Assembly: GCA_013399115.1 (NCBI GenBank)
Contig: VXAA01005254.1
Span: 535,887 to 599,886, forward strand
Source of the DNA: Anseranas semipalmata
Lineage: Eukaryota; Chordata; Aves; Anseriformes; Anseranatidae
DNA length: 64,000 nt
Direction: 5' to 3'
The notes under the pieces are model-generated. The model saw only the letters and a list, made by a program, of their open reading frames with translations. It ran no database searches and was not told where the DNA came from. The first letter of the stretch is position 1. Every line of letters begins with the position of its first letter. Position numbers and translations under genes: made by a program. Below are positions 1-12,930 of this stretch, piece by piece.

Positions 1-6
1 GTAAGT
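1..6 (+). other. FILIP1: Possible splice donor at the window edge
   Basis: The first six bases are GTAAGT, the ideal extended 5' splice-site consensus. The first FILIP1 exon in this window begins in phase 0 at about residue 93, so a donor must lie somewhere upstream, and the window may start exactly at that boundary. The preceding exon is not visible, so this rests only on the hexamer and the expected gene structure. A chance match is possible. Confidence 0.4.
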
Positions 7-3000
7 AAAGAATAGGTAAAGCCACAGAAAAGCGTGTATAGAGTAGCTTTGCATAAGTGTTTATAACTGTGAAGTCTTGTTAATTGGATTGAAAGAGTTT
101 AGGATTTTCTGAGCATATCATACAGAGGAAATTCAAATTCCCCTGGAGAAAAACCTGGCATGTACAGGCATGTACAGAGCTACAGGGGAAAAGTGAGGAT
201 AGGGTTAATGTGAGGAGAGAGAGGTGACTTAAGGAGAATGGAATAAGAGGAAAGAGTTTGGGCAACAGAAGAAAAAGAGGGTAAGGAAAGCGGGATGCAA
301 CAGCAATAAATGGATCCAAGCTAGAGACATAGAAAGGGGATGTAGAAATGACAAGAGGATGAGGAGAAAGATAGTATCCATATTGCATCCTAAAAATGCC
401 TGGCATAAGCATATCACTACAAGGAGTTAAAAAAATTCTCTCCTGTCTGACTGACTCCTTGTTTGCTTTTGTTTTCCTGGTGAAGCAGGCTTTTGCAGGA
501 CAAAAAATTAATTTAGGGTAGTCTTCAGACCACAAATGCTTTCTTCTTTTTTCATTGAATAATTTATAGCCAGAGATGAATTTTGCCTAGAATAGCATGT
601 TTTTCTGTAGTTTGCAATCATCGCTGTGTAAAATGCAGGAAATACAGGGCTTGTCTAGCAGTCACAGAAATTATGAATTTTAGAATAGAATCCTGCTGGT
701 TTATGAGAGAAAAAAAAAGATAAGACAATATACTGAAACATAGTTAAATTGTGTTATTCAGGCAATTTGCTGCTCCCTGAGAAACCGAGGGCAGAGGTAC
801 TATCAACCACAGTAACGATAGCCATCTCTTTGGTAAAAAAAATGGTTTAGAATTATATGTTTTTCAAAGTCATTATCCTTAATAAAATGTCAGTATCACT
901 GGACAGCTGTAGGCTGAAAGCCTCTTCCACAGAGAAGTTTTAACGTCCTTCTCTGCTAATGCCTGAGCTGTACTCACCAGAGCTAGATCTATCATGTCGT
1001 TTAGGCTTGGAGGGTCAGAAGAGGGAGGAATAATTGGCAGGTATCTCTGATCCATTGAACATCTTGTCTAGAGTGGAGGGAAGAGGATGAGCAGCTTGGG
1101 TTTGTTTTTTTATTTTTTTTAAAATTACTGGACTTCTGTCCAGAATGGAACAGAAAGTACTGCCCCAGATCGGCTTTAAGTTTTGGTTTGGAGATCAGTG
1201 TCCTTAACTGATCCTCCTTTGCAATCTTTTTCAAATCATTTTAATCAGCTGATGTCATTTGACTAGTTTATTTATTTATTTAGTTAACAGGAATTGTACA
1301 CTCAGTGCAACAATAATGAGAAAGTTTATATCATTTCTCATTTTCTTGGGAGAACGCTCACTCTGTAGGAGAGGACATGGCCAACCCATTCGCAATAAAT
1401 GCTAGATGCATGGGCTTTCTGGCTTTAAAATATCTGGGATTCTTGGGAGAGCTTGCAATGAGCATATCTCTTATGTGTCATACTGCTGTCCAGTCCTCTG
1501 AGTCACCGGTTGTTAATTTAACATTTCAGTTTTAGCTAAGTCTGTTTTTATTAACTTTGCTGCCCTGGTTGTGTATTTATTAAGTTCATGTCTCCTATTC
1601 TCCAGCTGAGGATCAGATAAGCTCTTGAGAACAAAACTGATTATTTTCCATCCAAAAAGAGTCTTAATAAAAGCAAATGTAAGCCTTTATATAACAACTG
1701 TGAGAACGTGGCTATCTGAGAAAGTGTCTTATTTCTAGGGTTAAAGGCTCCACCTATTGGTTGACTAAAATGAAAGAAACGCAACATTTTCACACAGAAA
1801 ACGTCTGGTCCTACTGAACATCCTGTGTCTTGCCACATCTTTGTGAAATTGTTGGCTTCAGTGTAGAATTTTGCATGAGGTCCAAAGTAAAATGAGCTCA
1901 GTGACTTATTTCTGAGGGCTGTGCACATGCGGCACCCAGACCGATGTACTGCTGAGAGATTATTAAGGGAAGTCCTTTTCTAGGACAGGAATGGTTTGGA
2001 TTTTTGCAAACAAAGTGTTTCTTACACTAGAAATGATTGTTTTTCTTTGAAAAAAAAAAAAAATAGCATCAATTCCTCCATACCAGCAAACTTAGTGGGA
2101 CTGACTAACCCAAGTACAGTTACATGGTAACTTCCAGGCATTTGTGGCCTTTGTGTTTAAACAAGACAGAAACAGAAGTGTTGATGGAGTCAGCTTTATA
2201 ATGAAAACCCGTTTCCCCGGCATTGGCTCAGGCAGCTTCAGCAGTTCAGCATTTTGAAAGCTCCAGTGTTGTTCCTGCAATAAGGTGATGGAGAGGGGAG
2301 AGGACACCCGAGTGAGGCTTGCGGAGGGCAAAAGGAAGAACAGACATTGGGCAGCACCAGGGGGATTTCGGAGACAGCAGGAGGCTGTGAGGACATTGTG
2401 GGCATAGGCAAGAGCCCTCATTCTGCACCTTCGTTGTCTGCCCTCTCTAAGTTACTTCTCTCTGAGAGCACTCTCCACTTCTCTTGTCTCCTTTGACAAT
2501 TCCTGTGTTCAAATAATTGGCTACACTGGTAAGTGCTCACTGTAATGCAGTCCTACTATTCTTGTCTATTCATCAGTCATCAGTAACTTGAATGCATATC
2601 TGTGGAGCACAGAGCACTGAAAAACAGCTTGTTGAAGCCAACAAAATGCTTGGACAGGAGAAAGTTGTGTATACAGTTTATTACACATGTATACACACTT
2701 GCGTCTGTTGGTATCCTGCTCTGAGTTATGCTCCAGTCTCCGCAGAGGAGGCAGAAGGATTTCCTCTGAACTTCATCATCCTGACAGCTCTGGCCCCAGT
2801 GGCACCAGCGTGTCTCTCACTCTGACCTGCTCCACGCATGCTCATTCCTGCCAGAAGGCAGCTAGATCACTGCAGATAGAAATACCTGGGCAGGTTTGTT
2901 CCTCTCGTGGAGGGGGTACTTGCACCAGCATCTTCTAGTACCTACTTGAAGTTCAGGTCCGAGCATCTAATTTCAAGTGCTTCAGATCCTTACAAAGTCA

Positions 3001-3254
3001 ATGAAGCACTTTCAAAAAGCAGTTTGGAGAGCCTGAGTTGCATGTCTAATTAAGATACTTTTTAGTTTCCCATGGATTTCAACAAATTGCATAGTAATGT
3101 AGAAATACATAAACATGGAAGAAATAGAAGAATACAGTGAAATGAATGGAAGAGCTGTGGTATTGATGTCACAGTGCTGTATTTTTTTGTAGCATTCATA
3201 ACATTAGTATCTGGGGATCTTGTATATATTTATGAAGTAAGTCTCACGGCATTT

Positions 3255-3340
3255 CTGGGAAGTATTATTTCCTTTACAGAATGGGAATTAGAGCATTGTG
3301 AGGTTAATTTATATGTGGTAAGCACTGGAAAAAGGTCCCC
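3255..3340 (+). repeat. Possible ancient SINE/MIR-like 3' fragment
   Basis: The stretch containing TTTACAGAATGGGAATTAGA followed by GTGAGGTTAATT resembles the MIR/L2-type tail pattern (TTTACAGATGGGGAA...GAGAGGTTAAGT). The match is by eye, short and diverged. A random resemblance cannot be excluded. Confidence 0.25.
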
Positions 3341-6300
3341 GAACAGAATATGGATCTCTTGAATTATGGTCCTTGTTACTGTAAGGTTAAAGGGAAGATG
3401 ATAACACAAGAAAGAGGAAAATAAATGCTTTTTCTGTTACTACCCTTTCATAAGTCACCTTTTTTTTTTTTTTCTCTTAAATATATACTAACTGATCATA
3501 AAATAAATTGTGGTCACAAAAGGAAGGTTACAAAGGAAGGCACCTTACTACATGACTCCAGCAATACCAAAATGCCTCAATGTGTATGAAGTGTGCTGCA
3601 ATTCTAACGTTTTCCTATACTGCTATAGTGGCTCATGATCTGCCATTCACCTGGGGTATGGAAAGCTGCAGGTCACTTCCTTAGCACGAAAAAGGCAGAA
3701 CAGGGACTTAGCCATTGGGGTTTTCCATGTCTGATTTGGCATACTGCAACCAGGGAGCTCTCCTCTGCCTTTGCAAGCATCGTGGTGACTAGAACTCTGC
3801 CAGCTGCTCAGAGATCTAAAGCTGCTTTGTTAATTACCTCATTTGTTAGGCTGCACACCACAACACGGCAGCCACATACCAGCCCTGATTTGTGAATACA
3901 GTCATTCGTGTGCTGTCGTTAACGATTCTCCCTGCTCAAGTGTCCAAAAAGGTGCTTTAGCAGCTGTTCCTCCCTCTCCCTGTTGGCTGGATGCATCAAC
4001 GTGGGGCCTCTGCTTGCTGCCGGGTTTCAGGTCATGTGCAAAATGTTATTATACGCTTAATGTGGGCTGAGACGTGTGGTCTGAATGGCTGGATACGGTA
4101 AACCCAAATCAGCGGGTTCAGTCGTGACGATGCATTCCTGAAGCATGTAAAGCACATCCCAACATGCAGATTTGTGCGCATAATTGACAGTGACCTCTCG
4201 CATCCAACTCTCCGTGCTGACTGGATCACGACACTGTAATTCTGCATGCTGCAGTGACTGCCCCATGATTTGATAATATTGAGCAAAACGCTCTTTCGGT
4301 GTGAAAAGGCAGGATATCCTAGACCCTAATAATTCTGAAAACATCAAGCAGTGTGGAGTTAATACTTCTCGGGGCCTTGCCATGGGAATTTTCTGGCTGT
4401 GGCCCAGACTACAGATAATTAATTATGTCAGTGAAAGGCTCTGGTGGCCTGTTTTCTTCAGAAAAAAAGTGACATCATCCATGGAGCTCTCTGGCAATAA
4501 AGCAGAACAAAGCTGTGTGGGCAGGAAATAACAGACAGATGTCTTCTAGTGCTCATTTGATCTGTTTCGAAGCTTGCTGTAAGAAGTAATATACTGCTCA
4601 ATGCTGCTTCTCCCCAGCTCTGCTATCTTTACTGTGGACAATTTTAAACATAAGAGGCCAAATTAATTCTTCTGGAGCTACTTCAGAGGATTTATGCAGT
4701 GGATGAGCTGGTCTATCATGTGCCTCTCCTTTGGTATTGATTTTAGGAGGACTTTCTGTGTTATCACTGTAAGATAACTCACAACACGATGAAATACACT
4801 GTATAGCTCCAAGGGCTTTGTACCGGGCCAGAAAATTCTGTGCAGTGTGAGCAAGACAGGACAACCTTGTTTCGTATCGCCAGAATCACAGGAGATCACT
4901 TGCATTTCCTGGTATATTACACTAAGGTTTTATACAAAAACACTGAAGGTCACTTTTCAGCACTGAACTCATCTCTTTATTTCCAATGCAAATCGCTTAC
5001 ATAGACCCGAGTCCAGAAATGTTAAAAGAAATTAGTGCAAGTGAACTCCACAGTTTCAAGTATTAGGAAGTTTAGCTAAGATGAAAGGCAAGAAAAAACC
5101 TTGCATGGTCTTCCTTGCAAGAAAAACCATGTCATCAGCTAACATTTCCAATGGCTAGTACCATTAGGTGAGTGATATAAACATGGCTACTTCAGACATC
5201 CAGTATAGGAGAGAAGAATATTTCTTGAGTTTCTAGCAAAAAGGAGCTTTGTATGATGCAATATACAGTAGAGTATCTAACTTCCCACCTTTGAAGCATG
5301 CTTTGTACACTAAATACATGTGGCCCTGAAAATAAGTTTCTACCCAGACCTCATAGCAATATGTAGGGATAGCCTGGGGAAGCAAGCCTTTAGCAAAAGT
5401 GTCATTCCGGTAGGCAGGGTAATTTTTATTACTTTCGCTATTTGTGTTTGTAGTATCACAATACAAAATGAAGAAAGTTTGGCTTCTTTTTAATTGTTTG
5501 AATTTCCTTCTAAGGTAAGAAAAGAAGGGAAGTAACTGAGTTTAAACGTGTGGATTAGTGTTAGGAAAGTTTTGCAGATAGAGTTTTTCAACTATAGTTA
5601 CCTGAAGATGCTGTCTTCATTAAATTAACCTGAACAAACACACTGTATTCACTCTCTGAGTGAATCCCCACTCTCTAGTGGGAATTTTCAGAAACAAGAC
5701 TATTCCTGCCCTGACTGTGACACAGCGTGAGTGTGTCCTGGGTAGTGCAGAAAGCAGTGTGAGAGCATCCTCTTGATTTCCATTAGGAGGATGCCTTGGT
5801 TGTGCTGTTTTTTAGCTCTAGGTGAAAAGTTTGTAAAGTCTACTGGAACTTAGGAAATCAGCCACTGGTAAGATCACAACATTGCAAGGAGAACCTGTGA
5901 CCTTATCTAGTTTCTGATGCAGTATGGGGCAGCTGTTGCACTATTAATAACCTGAACTGTGTGAAATACAAGTAACAACACCACAACTAACAACTTAAGG
6001 TTCCTGTATGTGGTTTTATAGTTATTTCTTGCCATTAATCACCAGCAAGAAAAACACGACTTCATAAACATTAAACCTCTGTTACTTGGTGTTTTCACTT
6101 GTGCGGGCATAACAAAATGACATGATAACTAGGAAAGAAATATTCAAAAGGTGGAAATATCAGAACTTGCAAATATTGTGTAAGTGTATTCCCTGTTAGC
6201 ACTGCTCCTGGTCCTGAATTTTCAAAACTACTTTCAATAAATTCAGGGGAATCTCATCATGTTATTGAAGTGTTTAGATGGCTCTGAAGTCATTAGATGT

Positions 6301-8330
6301 ATTTTAGATCAAACACTGAGCTATGAGGGAGATAGCTGCTGTTAACTGATTTGGAGAGCGGTACCACTGTGAATTTGCAGGAAGGCAACTAACTTATGAA
6401 CAAACAAAATGCTTAAGAACAGTTTAGGAAATGGCCTGGCAAAAGATATCAGGCTGGATTTTACTCTCATCTGACAGTGATTACTTTGAATCCATTTGGC
6501 CCATCTTGAATGCAACCGAATTTTTTCTCGATTTACTAGATGCCTTATATGAAACGAGTTTGACCAGCCCAGTCCCATTTCCCAGGTGACAAATGGGCTA
6601 TCACAAAAATTCCCCGTTTAGTGGGTGCTAAGTTTTGTTCGAGGTCTCACGGGAGAGGCCAAAGACTGTGGGAATGGGGAGAGAGGGCTGTGGTAAATTG
6701 GCAGGGCAGGGCAGGAGGAGGAAGCACGTCCGAATGCTGGGCTTGTGTAACAGTCTTTCCATTGACCAGGAATTTGGTTGCTAGGCTGCCAGTCCCCTTT
6801 TACAAGCAGCAGAGTCATGCTATTGTTTCCTAAATGGTTCCAATTTTATGCAGGGACCTCTTTACATCCCTTCTATATCATTTAAATATTTTACTAGACA
6901 TGTATTAAAGTGAGCTTTGGATCTCAGACCCCTGCTCTGCTTAGGCCAGTAAGCAGAAGAAAGCCCTTCTCTTTTATTCTGCCAAAAAGTGAGTATTTCA
7001 GGGTAACCGTGTGAAAAGTGGCCTCACATCAGCCTTCCAGCAGGGCAGCCAGCGTGCGCTCCTGAGGGGAGGAGAGCTTTTTGGGGGGGAAATTCCTATT
7101 TCCCCAGGTAGAAACGCAGACCCTGCCACTTAAGTAGGTGCAGCAACCACTGGGCAGTAGAGAAGTGGGACAGGAGAGCAGGAGGAGCTGTGTGGGACTG
7201 CAGTGCTTGGTTGAATTTCAGCCCCTCTGTGGATGTACTAGAGATTTGAGGTCATCATCCTTTGGATTTTGGCACCTCCAGTAAGGACAAAATGAGGCTT
7301 AGGTGATACAGTTCGATGTTGCAGTTCCTCTTTCAGCAGGGACAGTAGAAGGAGTTTGATGGACAGGGAGGCTCTAAGCAGGCTTTGCTCCTGGAGAAAA
7401 TGAATGTGGAAAAACACCTCTCAACCTATATGGCCTTTTGTGTTTCTCACCTTGAGAGCAGATGTCCTAAAAAGCAGATGTCCATCAGTAGAAACAGCTT
7501 GCCAGTATAGCTCTTCCTAGCTAGGAAGAGGGACCTCTTGTATGTCTTTGCAGGTACGTGTGTTGAAGTAGCCCAAGTGTTCCTCCACAGGATTATTCTG
7601 ACTTGTGATCTGGAAATGTTCTGTATCCTGAGGTTTAATATAGCGATGGTTGTTCCCTATACATTGAAAGAAAACATCTCCTTATGGGTCTTCTAGTTTC
7701 AGTGGAAAATTTGTCATTTGGAGGAAACATGAAATCATGAATTATACAGGCCTGCAGTTTCAGCTCCCTCCCTGTACATTTATCCTGAGGAACTTCAGAG
7801 AGGCTAATTGGAGTTTGCAAATCCCAAGGCTGACGGAAAGTTAGGATATAACTACCCAGGCTTAGGATAGTTGCACTGCAGAATCTTTCTGTGCTGAGGC
7901 TTTGACTCTGACCAAATAAAAGGAAATTTCCCTCCAGTTTATTATTAGCGTGAGGCCTCTTTTTTGCTCCAGTGCTTCCTAGCAACCTGAGTGTCTGTTT
8001 GTTAGTTTTCTTTTCACAAACTGTTATCATAAGTCCATGGAAACAGAGTACTTGGTGAAGTAGGCGATACCCTTGAAAAGATAATGGCAGAGCAATGGCC
8101 AAGCCCAGAAAAGGCAGAAGGCACCTTGCCATGCTACCGTGACCCAGGCCCTGAGTGCCCACAAAGAGGGACATGAGTGGGTAGGTGCCACCCAACCTGT
8201 CCCGTGGGCTGGCAACCCTTCCCTCAGGCTGCAGCGAGGGGCCTCTCCGCTCAGGGTTTGCAGGGCTCTGCCCTGTGCTCTGCAGCTGAGTGTGTCACAG
8301 CTTTCTTTTAAGGATGACACAATGAATAAT

Positions 8331-8441
8331 TGGACAAGGTCCTGGGCAACCTGCTCTAGGTGTCCCTGCTTGAGCAGGGGGTTGGACCAGATGGCCTCCA
8401 GAGGCCCCTGCCAGCCTCAGCCATTCTGTGGTTCTGTGATG
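8331..8441 (+). mobile_element. CR1 LINE 3'-end fragment
   Basis: The sequence reads GGACAAGGTCCTGGGCAACC, then the CR1 landmark CCCTGCTTGAGCAGGGGGTT and CAGCCATTCTGTGGTTCTGT. That is the terminal ~110 bases of a CR1 3' UTR in the sense orientation, ending in the family's imperfect octamer repeat. It is 5'-truncated, as most CR1 copies are. No reverse transcriptase remains. Confidence 0.9.
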
Positions 8442-9202
8442 CAGTGAATAAGGGTGTCCTTCAAAGCTCTGTCTGAGCTTGGACACCTCCTTTCTCTCTT
8501 GGGGTGTCAGTCCTCTGTTCAGCATCACCTGCTTCCCAGCTTCTCTCCCGTTGGCTCCTGGGGGACCCAAGCCTTCGGCATCCAGAAACCTCTCTTAACT
8601 GGCAAATTGTTAAGAAGTTTCAGAGACTTTCTCATTCCCTCCTGCTAAAGTTGCTCCATTTCAATCATGAATGATTCAAGACTAATGAGGCTGGAAGGAA
8701 ATTATGTGCAGCCATGTGTAACTGGACAGGGGCTAGGGCACTCACTGAGAAGGGCAGCGTTTGGTCCCTCTGTCAGCTCTAACCGACACTAAATCACCAG
8801 GTTGGAGTTGTCTCTGTTTGCTTTACCTGTCAATGTTTAATTATGCCATATGGGGCCTGACAGTTGCGACAGGAGAGAACAAATTCACCCTCCTCCCCTT
8901 CTTCCCTACCTCCCCCCCAAAATAGCCGAGGCTCCCAGGTGGGCCTGTTCCTGAGAAATGGGGGTTGGAAGCATCCTGTGCTCAGGACCAAAACAAGTCG
9001 AGGTTTCAGCATGGACGTGTCCGTGGCCATTGGTGCACAGGACAGAAGGGTGCTGCCTCCTTTGTCCCCATATTTTTGATGCTCCCTTTGCACAGTGCTC
9101 CCCCTGAGCATGCCTATGGTGTGCGGCCCGCAGCAGGACACTGAGTTTGTGCTTTGGGACAGGACGCAGACATGGCCTAAAAACCAAGGCCTAGGTCCTC
9201 AG

Positions 9203-9216
9203 GTGCCATTTAGTGG
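9203..9216 (-). promoter_or_regulatory. Near-consensus CTCF core motif
   Basis: GTGCCATTTAGTGG matches the reverse complement of the CTCF core (SYGCCMYCTRSTGG) at 13 of 14 positions, with T instead of C at position 8. It is intronic. Such near matches also occur by chance, so occupancy is uncertain. Confidence 0.2.
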
Positions 9217-10801
9217 ACTCAGCGGTAGGCGCTAACCAGAAGAGCTAACTGCCGACAAGAAGATTCAACCATTTATTTTAGGAACTCACCTTAGTCATTG
9301 TCTGCCAATCATAGTGAGGTGACTGGGGACAGAGGGGTTTCCTATGCTCTGCCTTGACAGAGCGTATAAGGGTTATTGCATTCATTCACCACGGAGGAAA
9401 AAAAACATTTCTCGGACTAGAAGCACTAGCCTCACAGTAACGAAGACACTAAGATAACTGTTACTTCTACAGGGATATAAAAAATGATATGTTCTTGAAA
9501 CTGTCTAAAACTTTCCTAAAATAACATTTTTTTTCTGTTCTGAGAGTGGCATATTCCCAGGACGTGATGCAGGGAGGCGTACAGGCTCTCTTGGCACTAT
9601 TTGTGACTAGCCCACATAATTCACTTGTAGTTTTGACATCCGTGAGCGATGCACCCTTCCCACACTCATGCTGAAAAAACATTAATACCATTCCAGTCTG
9701 TTATTTGTATCTTGTAGACAGAGCTACATGTAAAGCTTTTACTTAAGGTTACAAAATGTTGTACAGGGTAAGCCCCTACAGTTAGCTGTTTATAATTCAT
9801 CTAGTTCTCAATTGGGTGGCATGATCTTTGCCTCAAGCTCATTTTTTGTTTATTTTCATGTTACTCTATTTTATTAAGAAAAGATTAAATGGTCTTTGTC
9901 ATTTCCTGAAATTATTTCCTTGCTCATTTTAAAAGCAGATGGTTTTGTAGAGCTGTGATGTCTCTGCGGTATTGGGTAAAGATTTAAGATTTGCTACAGG
10001 GATAATACAGAGTGCCATTATGAACACTGGAAAAGCATGAAGCTTTGGCCAGTTCATAAATCCTAAACAGTCATTGCTTATGTAGGGGCTGGATTTGTAA
10101 GAGATTTTTCCTAAAATATCCGAACTTTTCCTTAGCTCTTAATTTGCTTTCCAAGCTCACATGGGTTGAGTGTCCGAAAGGCAGGCAAGAGAAAAATTGG
10201 TGCCCGTACCCTCCTGCTTCCCATCCCTTTGGGCTTGTGGGAGATAAGCCCTCCGGGCAAACCCAGGAGCTCCCTTGTGGATTTTGTTTCTAGAGGTTTT
10301 GTTTAAGCAAACAAAAGTTAGAAAACTTTATTTAAAAAACTACTTGAAGAGAACCTGTAGTCACAAAGTCAGATAGGGGGCTACTAGGAAATACTTGACT
10401 CAAGGCTGTCTGAGAAATATTAATTCAGCTCACTTGTGCTGCTTGTTTTACTCATCCCAGTACTGCAGTCAGCGAACAGCATGGGCAGGGAATAAGTGAA
10501 GTACATGAAGACTAATGATGTTCCCTGGCTTTAGTTTCAACCCAGATAAAAACCCACGGCATTCAAATGTAATGACAGGCAGGAATAGAATAATTAATGC
10601 CTACAGGGACTACATTTGGTTTACACAGATTGTGTTTACTCTGATATCTCCCAGAGTTTTATATTTGCATTGGCAGCCCAGCATTCTTCTCATTTATTTT
10701 ATTTTTGTGTATGCAGTCTGTACGTATGAAATGCCCCTATTTTCCCTGTTTCCCCTGTTGGTTAACAGGTTGGCTTATGGTACTGATTTCCCATGTTACA
10801 G

Positions 10802-10975
10802 GCAAGGGAGGATGTGATCCACATGCTGAAGACAGAGAAAACCAAACCTGAAGTTCTAGAAGCTCATTATGGGTCTGCAGCTCCAGAGAGTGTGCTGCGA
10901 GTGCTACACAGGGACGCCATCCTTGCCCAAGAAAAATCTATAGGGGAAGACGTCTATGAGAAACCAATTTCAGAG
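10802..10975 (+). CDS. FILIP1: FILIP1 coding exon, residues ~93-150 (CortBP2-type N-terminal domain)
   Basis: The exon has 174 bases (58 codons), phase 0 at both ends. It is bounded by the acceptor TTACAG and the donor GAG|GTAATA. The translation starts AREDVIHMLKTEKTK, continues through EVLEAHYGS and VLRVLHRDAILAQEKS, and ends VYEKPISE. I recognise it as nearly identical to mammalian FILIP1. It forms part of the conserved N-terminal region shared by FILIP1, FILIP1L and cortactin-binding protein 2 (CortBP2 family). FILIP1 is a cytosolic protein that binds filamin A and promotes its loss, restraining migration. Earlier residues, including the start codon, lie outside the window. The frame continues directly into the next exon (GAG|CTG). 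Confidence 0.95.
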
Positions 10976-12751
10976 GTAATAACTTCTTCATTTACGTCAT
11001 CAAGTCTGTGCAGGGGGAATCCTAACCAGAAGGGAAGCTCTGTACTTTGCATGTGTGCAAAGCTCACAAGAGGATAATACAATTCTTGTGCAAATTAAAC
11101 AAAATCAAAGAAAAAATGAATATTCTTGTTTTCTCAATGTGCAGAATAAATTGTAAGCAAAATCACTGGGTTTGAGCACAAACAATATAGACCTTGTATG
11201 TTCCTTAGGGCTGGTGCAGGTAAGTAAGAACAAAATCTTTGGCTGTTGCATTTCTGTTTTTTAAATTCCTTTCAATTATAGGCTCCAACCTCTACTGCTC
11301 ACAGCACTGTTAAGCGCTCTGTGTCTTTCTTGGCATACTAGAGCACTATCATAGGAGTAGTTAGGGAAAGAAGACCAGCAGAGGTTGACTTTGACCATAT
11401 TTACAGGATCACAAATCCCTAATCATTTTATGTCTCTTCAGCTCCAGGTCTGTGAAATCAGTTCAGCCCCTAAAGGAGATCTGCAGGACTTTAAACCAAG
11501 GATTTAAACCCTTGGTTTGAAATCTAAGCAATAAATAAATGTAGAATAGACATGGGAATGTCTGAGGCCAGTGTGAACGCCAAAATAAGCAACCACTGCT
11601 CATGGCTATAGTTTCATAACAGTCCAGGGCATGGAGAAAGAGCACGCAACAACATACCATACAGTACACTGTAGCATCTGTTCAATTCTTCATAGTTCCT
11701 CTGTTCAGAACATTTACTTTTTCACCAAAATTATGTCTACCACGAGATATCTGTATACTCTGAACTCTTATTGTGGTATCTTCTGGAGTATTTGGGGGTG
11801 ATAGTAAATAAGGAAAGCAAACATTAGCATTTGGGAGCATGCATGAAATACTGGCTATCAAGATTGTATGAGTTTAGCAGGTCTTTTGTCTAAAGAAGCT
11901 GGTAATTTGACAGGGACCTCAGTCTACAACAACTTCTATCATGTCTAGGTCTACAGAGGTTATGTGGGAGCTAAAATAGGATGGTGACAAAAATCCCTAA
12001 GTGCCTACTCTCAAAGGCTGAAACCAACCTGGTTCCTTTATAAAATGCAATGACTTTTTTTGACTGTCATGGTCAGCTTCTGGAGAGCTGCTTGAGAGCA
12101 GCTGCAGCCCTCCTGCTCTCCTATTTCCCCCAGTTTGCAGAGGCACCCTGTGAAACAGCAGCTGCCTGGGGAAGCTGGGGCAGAAGGAGATGTGAACCCC
12201 ACAGGGGATAGGCAGCAGGTGGGCAGAGCAGGCACCGTTCAGACTTTTGATCTCAGCAGTCCTACAGGTATGACTGTGTTGAAGATGCATAGTTCAAAGT
12301 TCAGCCTTGAGCTTATAGCTTATGCTACTCACATAGGTGTCTATGTCTCCATAGAAGTGCTTGAACTCAGGGTCCTAGGGTCTGAGAGCATGTATGCCTC
12401 CCGGGGATTTGCTACTTCTTTTCCCGTGTGAAATGAGGAAAGTGTGTGCAGCACCTTATCACAGGAGGCATTCTGCACTGCAACAATATTGTTTGTTACC
12501 CTAAAACTACGTGAAGCCCTATCCTTTGTGTGTCTGAGAACTATGCAAATGTTTATTACAAACACGTTGTCCAAAGAAATCATTATTTTTACAGGACAGT
12601 TACTCCTATTTTTAGGCACTGCTTTATGTAAAGCGCAAGACATAAAATTATGGGACTCGCATTTACCAAACATGACATTGTTTGTTAATAAATCAGATGA
12701 AGTAAGCAAGGAGACCTCTAAAATAGCCTGTTCTCCTTTCCTACAATCCAG
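10976..12751 (+). other. FILIP1: FILIP1 intron, 1.8 kb
   Basis: The intron runs from donor GTAATA to acceptor TCCTTTCCTACAATCCAG, which has a good pyrimidine tract. It holds a small perfect hairpin near 11.5 kb. I see no transposon or additional exon. Open frames near 12.0-12.4 kb on both strands are GC-driven chance frames. Confidence 0.85.
11493..11518. other. Perfect 9-bp inverted repeat
   Basis: AAACCAAGG and CCTTGGTTT flank an 8-base AT-rich loop. It is a short intronic stem-loop with no other sign of function. Confidence 0.5.
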
Positions 12752-12930
12752 CTGGACAGGCTTGAAGAAAAGCAGAAGGAGACATATCGACGCATGCTGG
12801 AACAGCTCCTTTTGGCAGAAAAATGCCATCGCCGCACAGTTTATGAGCTTGAAAATGAGAAGCATAAACATACAGATTACATGAACAAGAGCGATGACTT
12901 TACCAACCTCTTGGAGCAGGAGCGGGAGAG
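12752..12930 (+). CDS. FILIP1: FILIP1 coding exon, residues ~151-209 plus two bases
   Basis: The exon has 179 bases and reads [20 protein letters not shown], then [18 protein letters not shown] and [14 protein letters not shown]. It ends after two bases of an arginine codon (AG|GTGAGT), giving phase 2. The next coding exon starts with one G, so the split codon is AGG and the frame is restored. This is the second half of the CortBP2-type domain and the start of the long coiled coil, rich in Glu, Lys, Arg and Leu. A longer open frame on the same strand (12444-12884) is in another phase and is a shadow. The acceptor and donor are both strong, and I see no frameshift or stop. Confidence 0.96.

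Larger units (their letters stand above)
1..10801 (+). other. FILIP1: FILIP1 intron, partial (upstream of the residue 93-150 exon)
   Basis: This is AT-rich non-coding DNA with no open frame I can tie to a protein family. It ends in the acceptor ATGTTACAG. It contains one CR1 3' fragment near 8.4 kb, a weak SINE-like stretch near 3.3 kb and a near-consensus CTCF motif near 9.2 kb. A stretch at about 8120-8300 is moderately GC-rich but shows no promoter motifs. A 186-codon minus-strand frame at 7635-8195 lacks an early ATG and any recognisable composition, so I treat it as chance. Confidence 0.8.

Noticed and set aside
7635..8195. 186-codon minus-strand open frame
   Set aside because: It begins at a TTG, has no ATG for several codons, no recognisable domain and no splice or poly(A) context. 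It ends before the CR1 fragment and looks like a chance frame.
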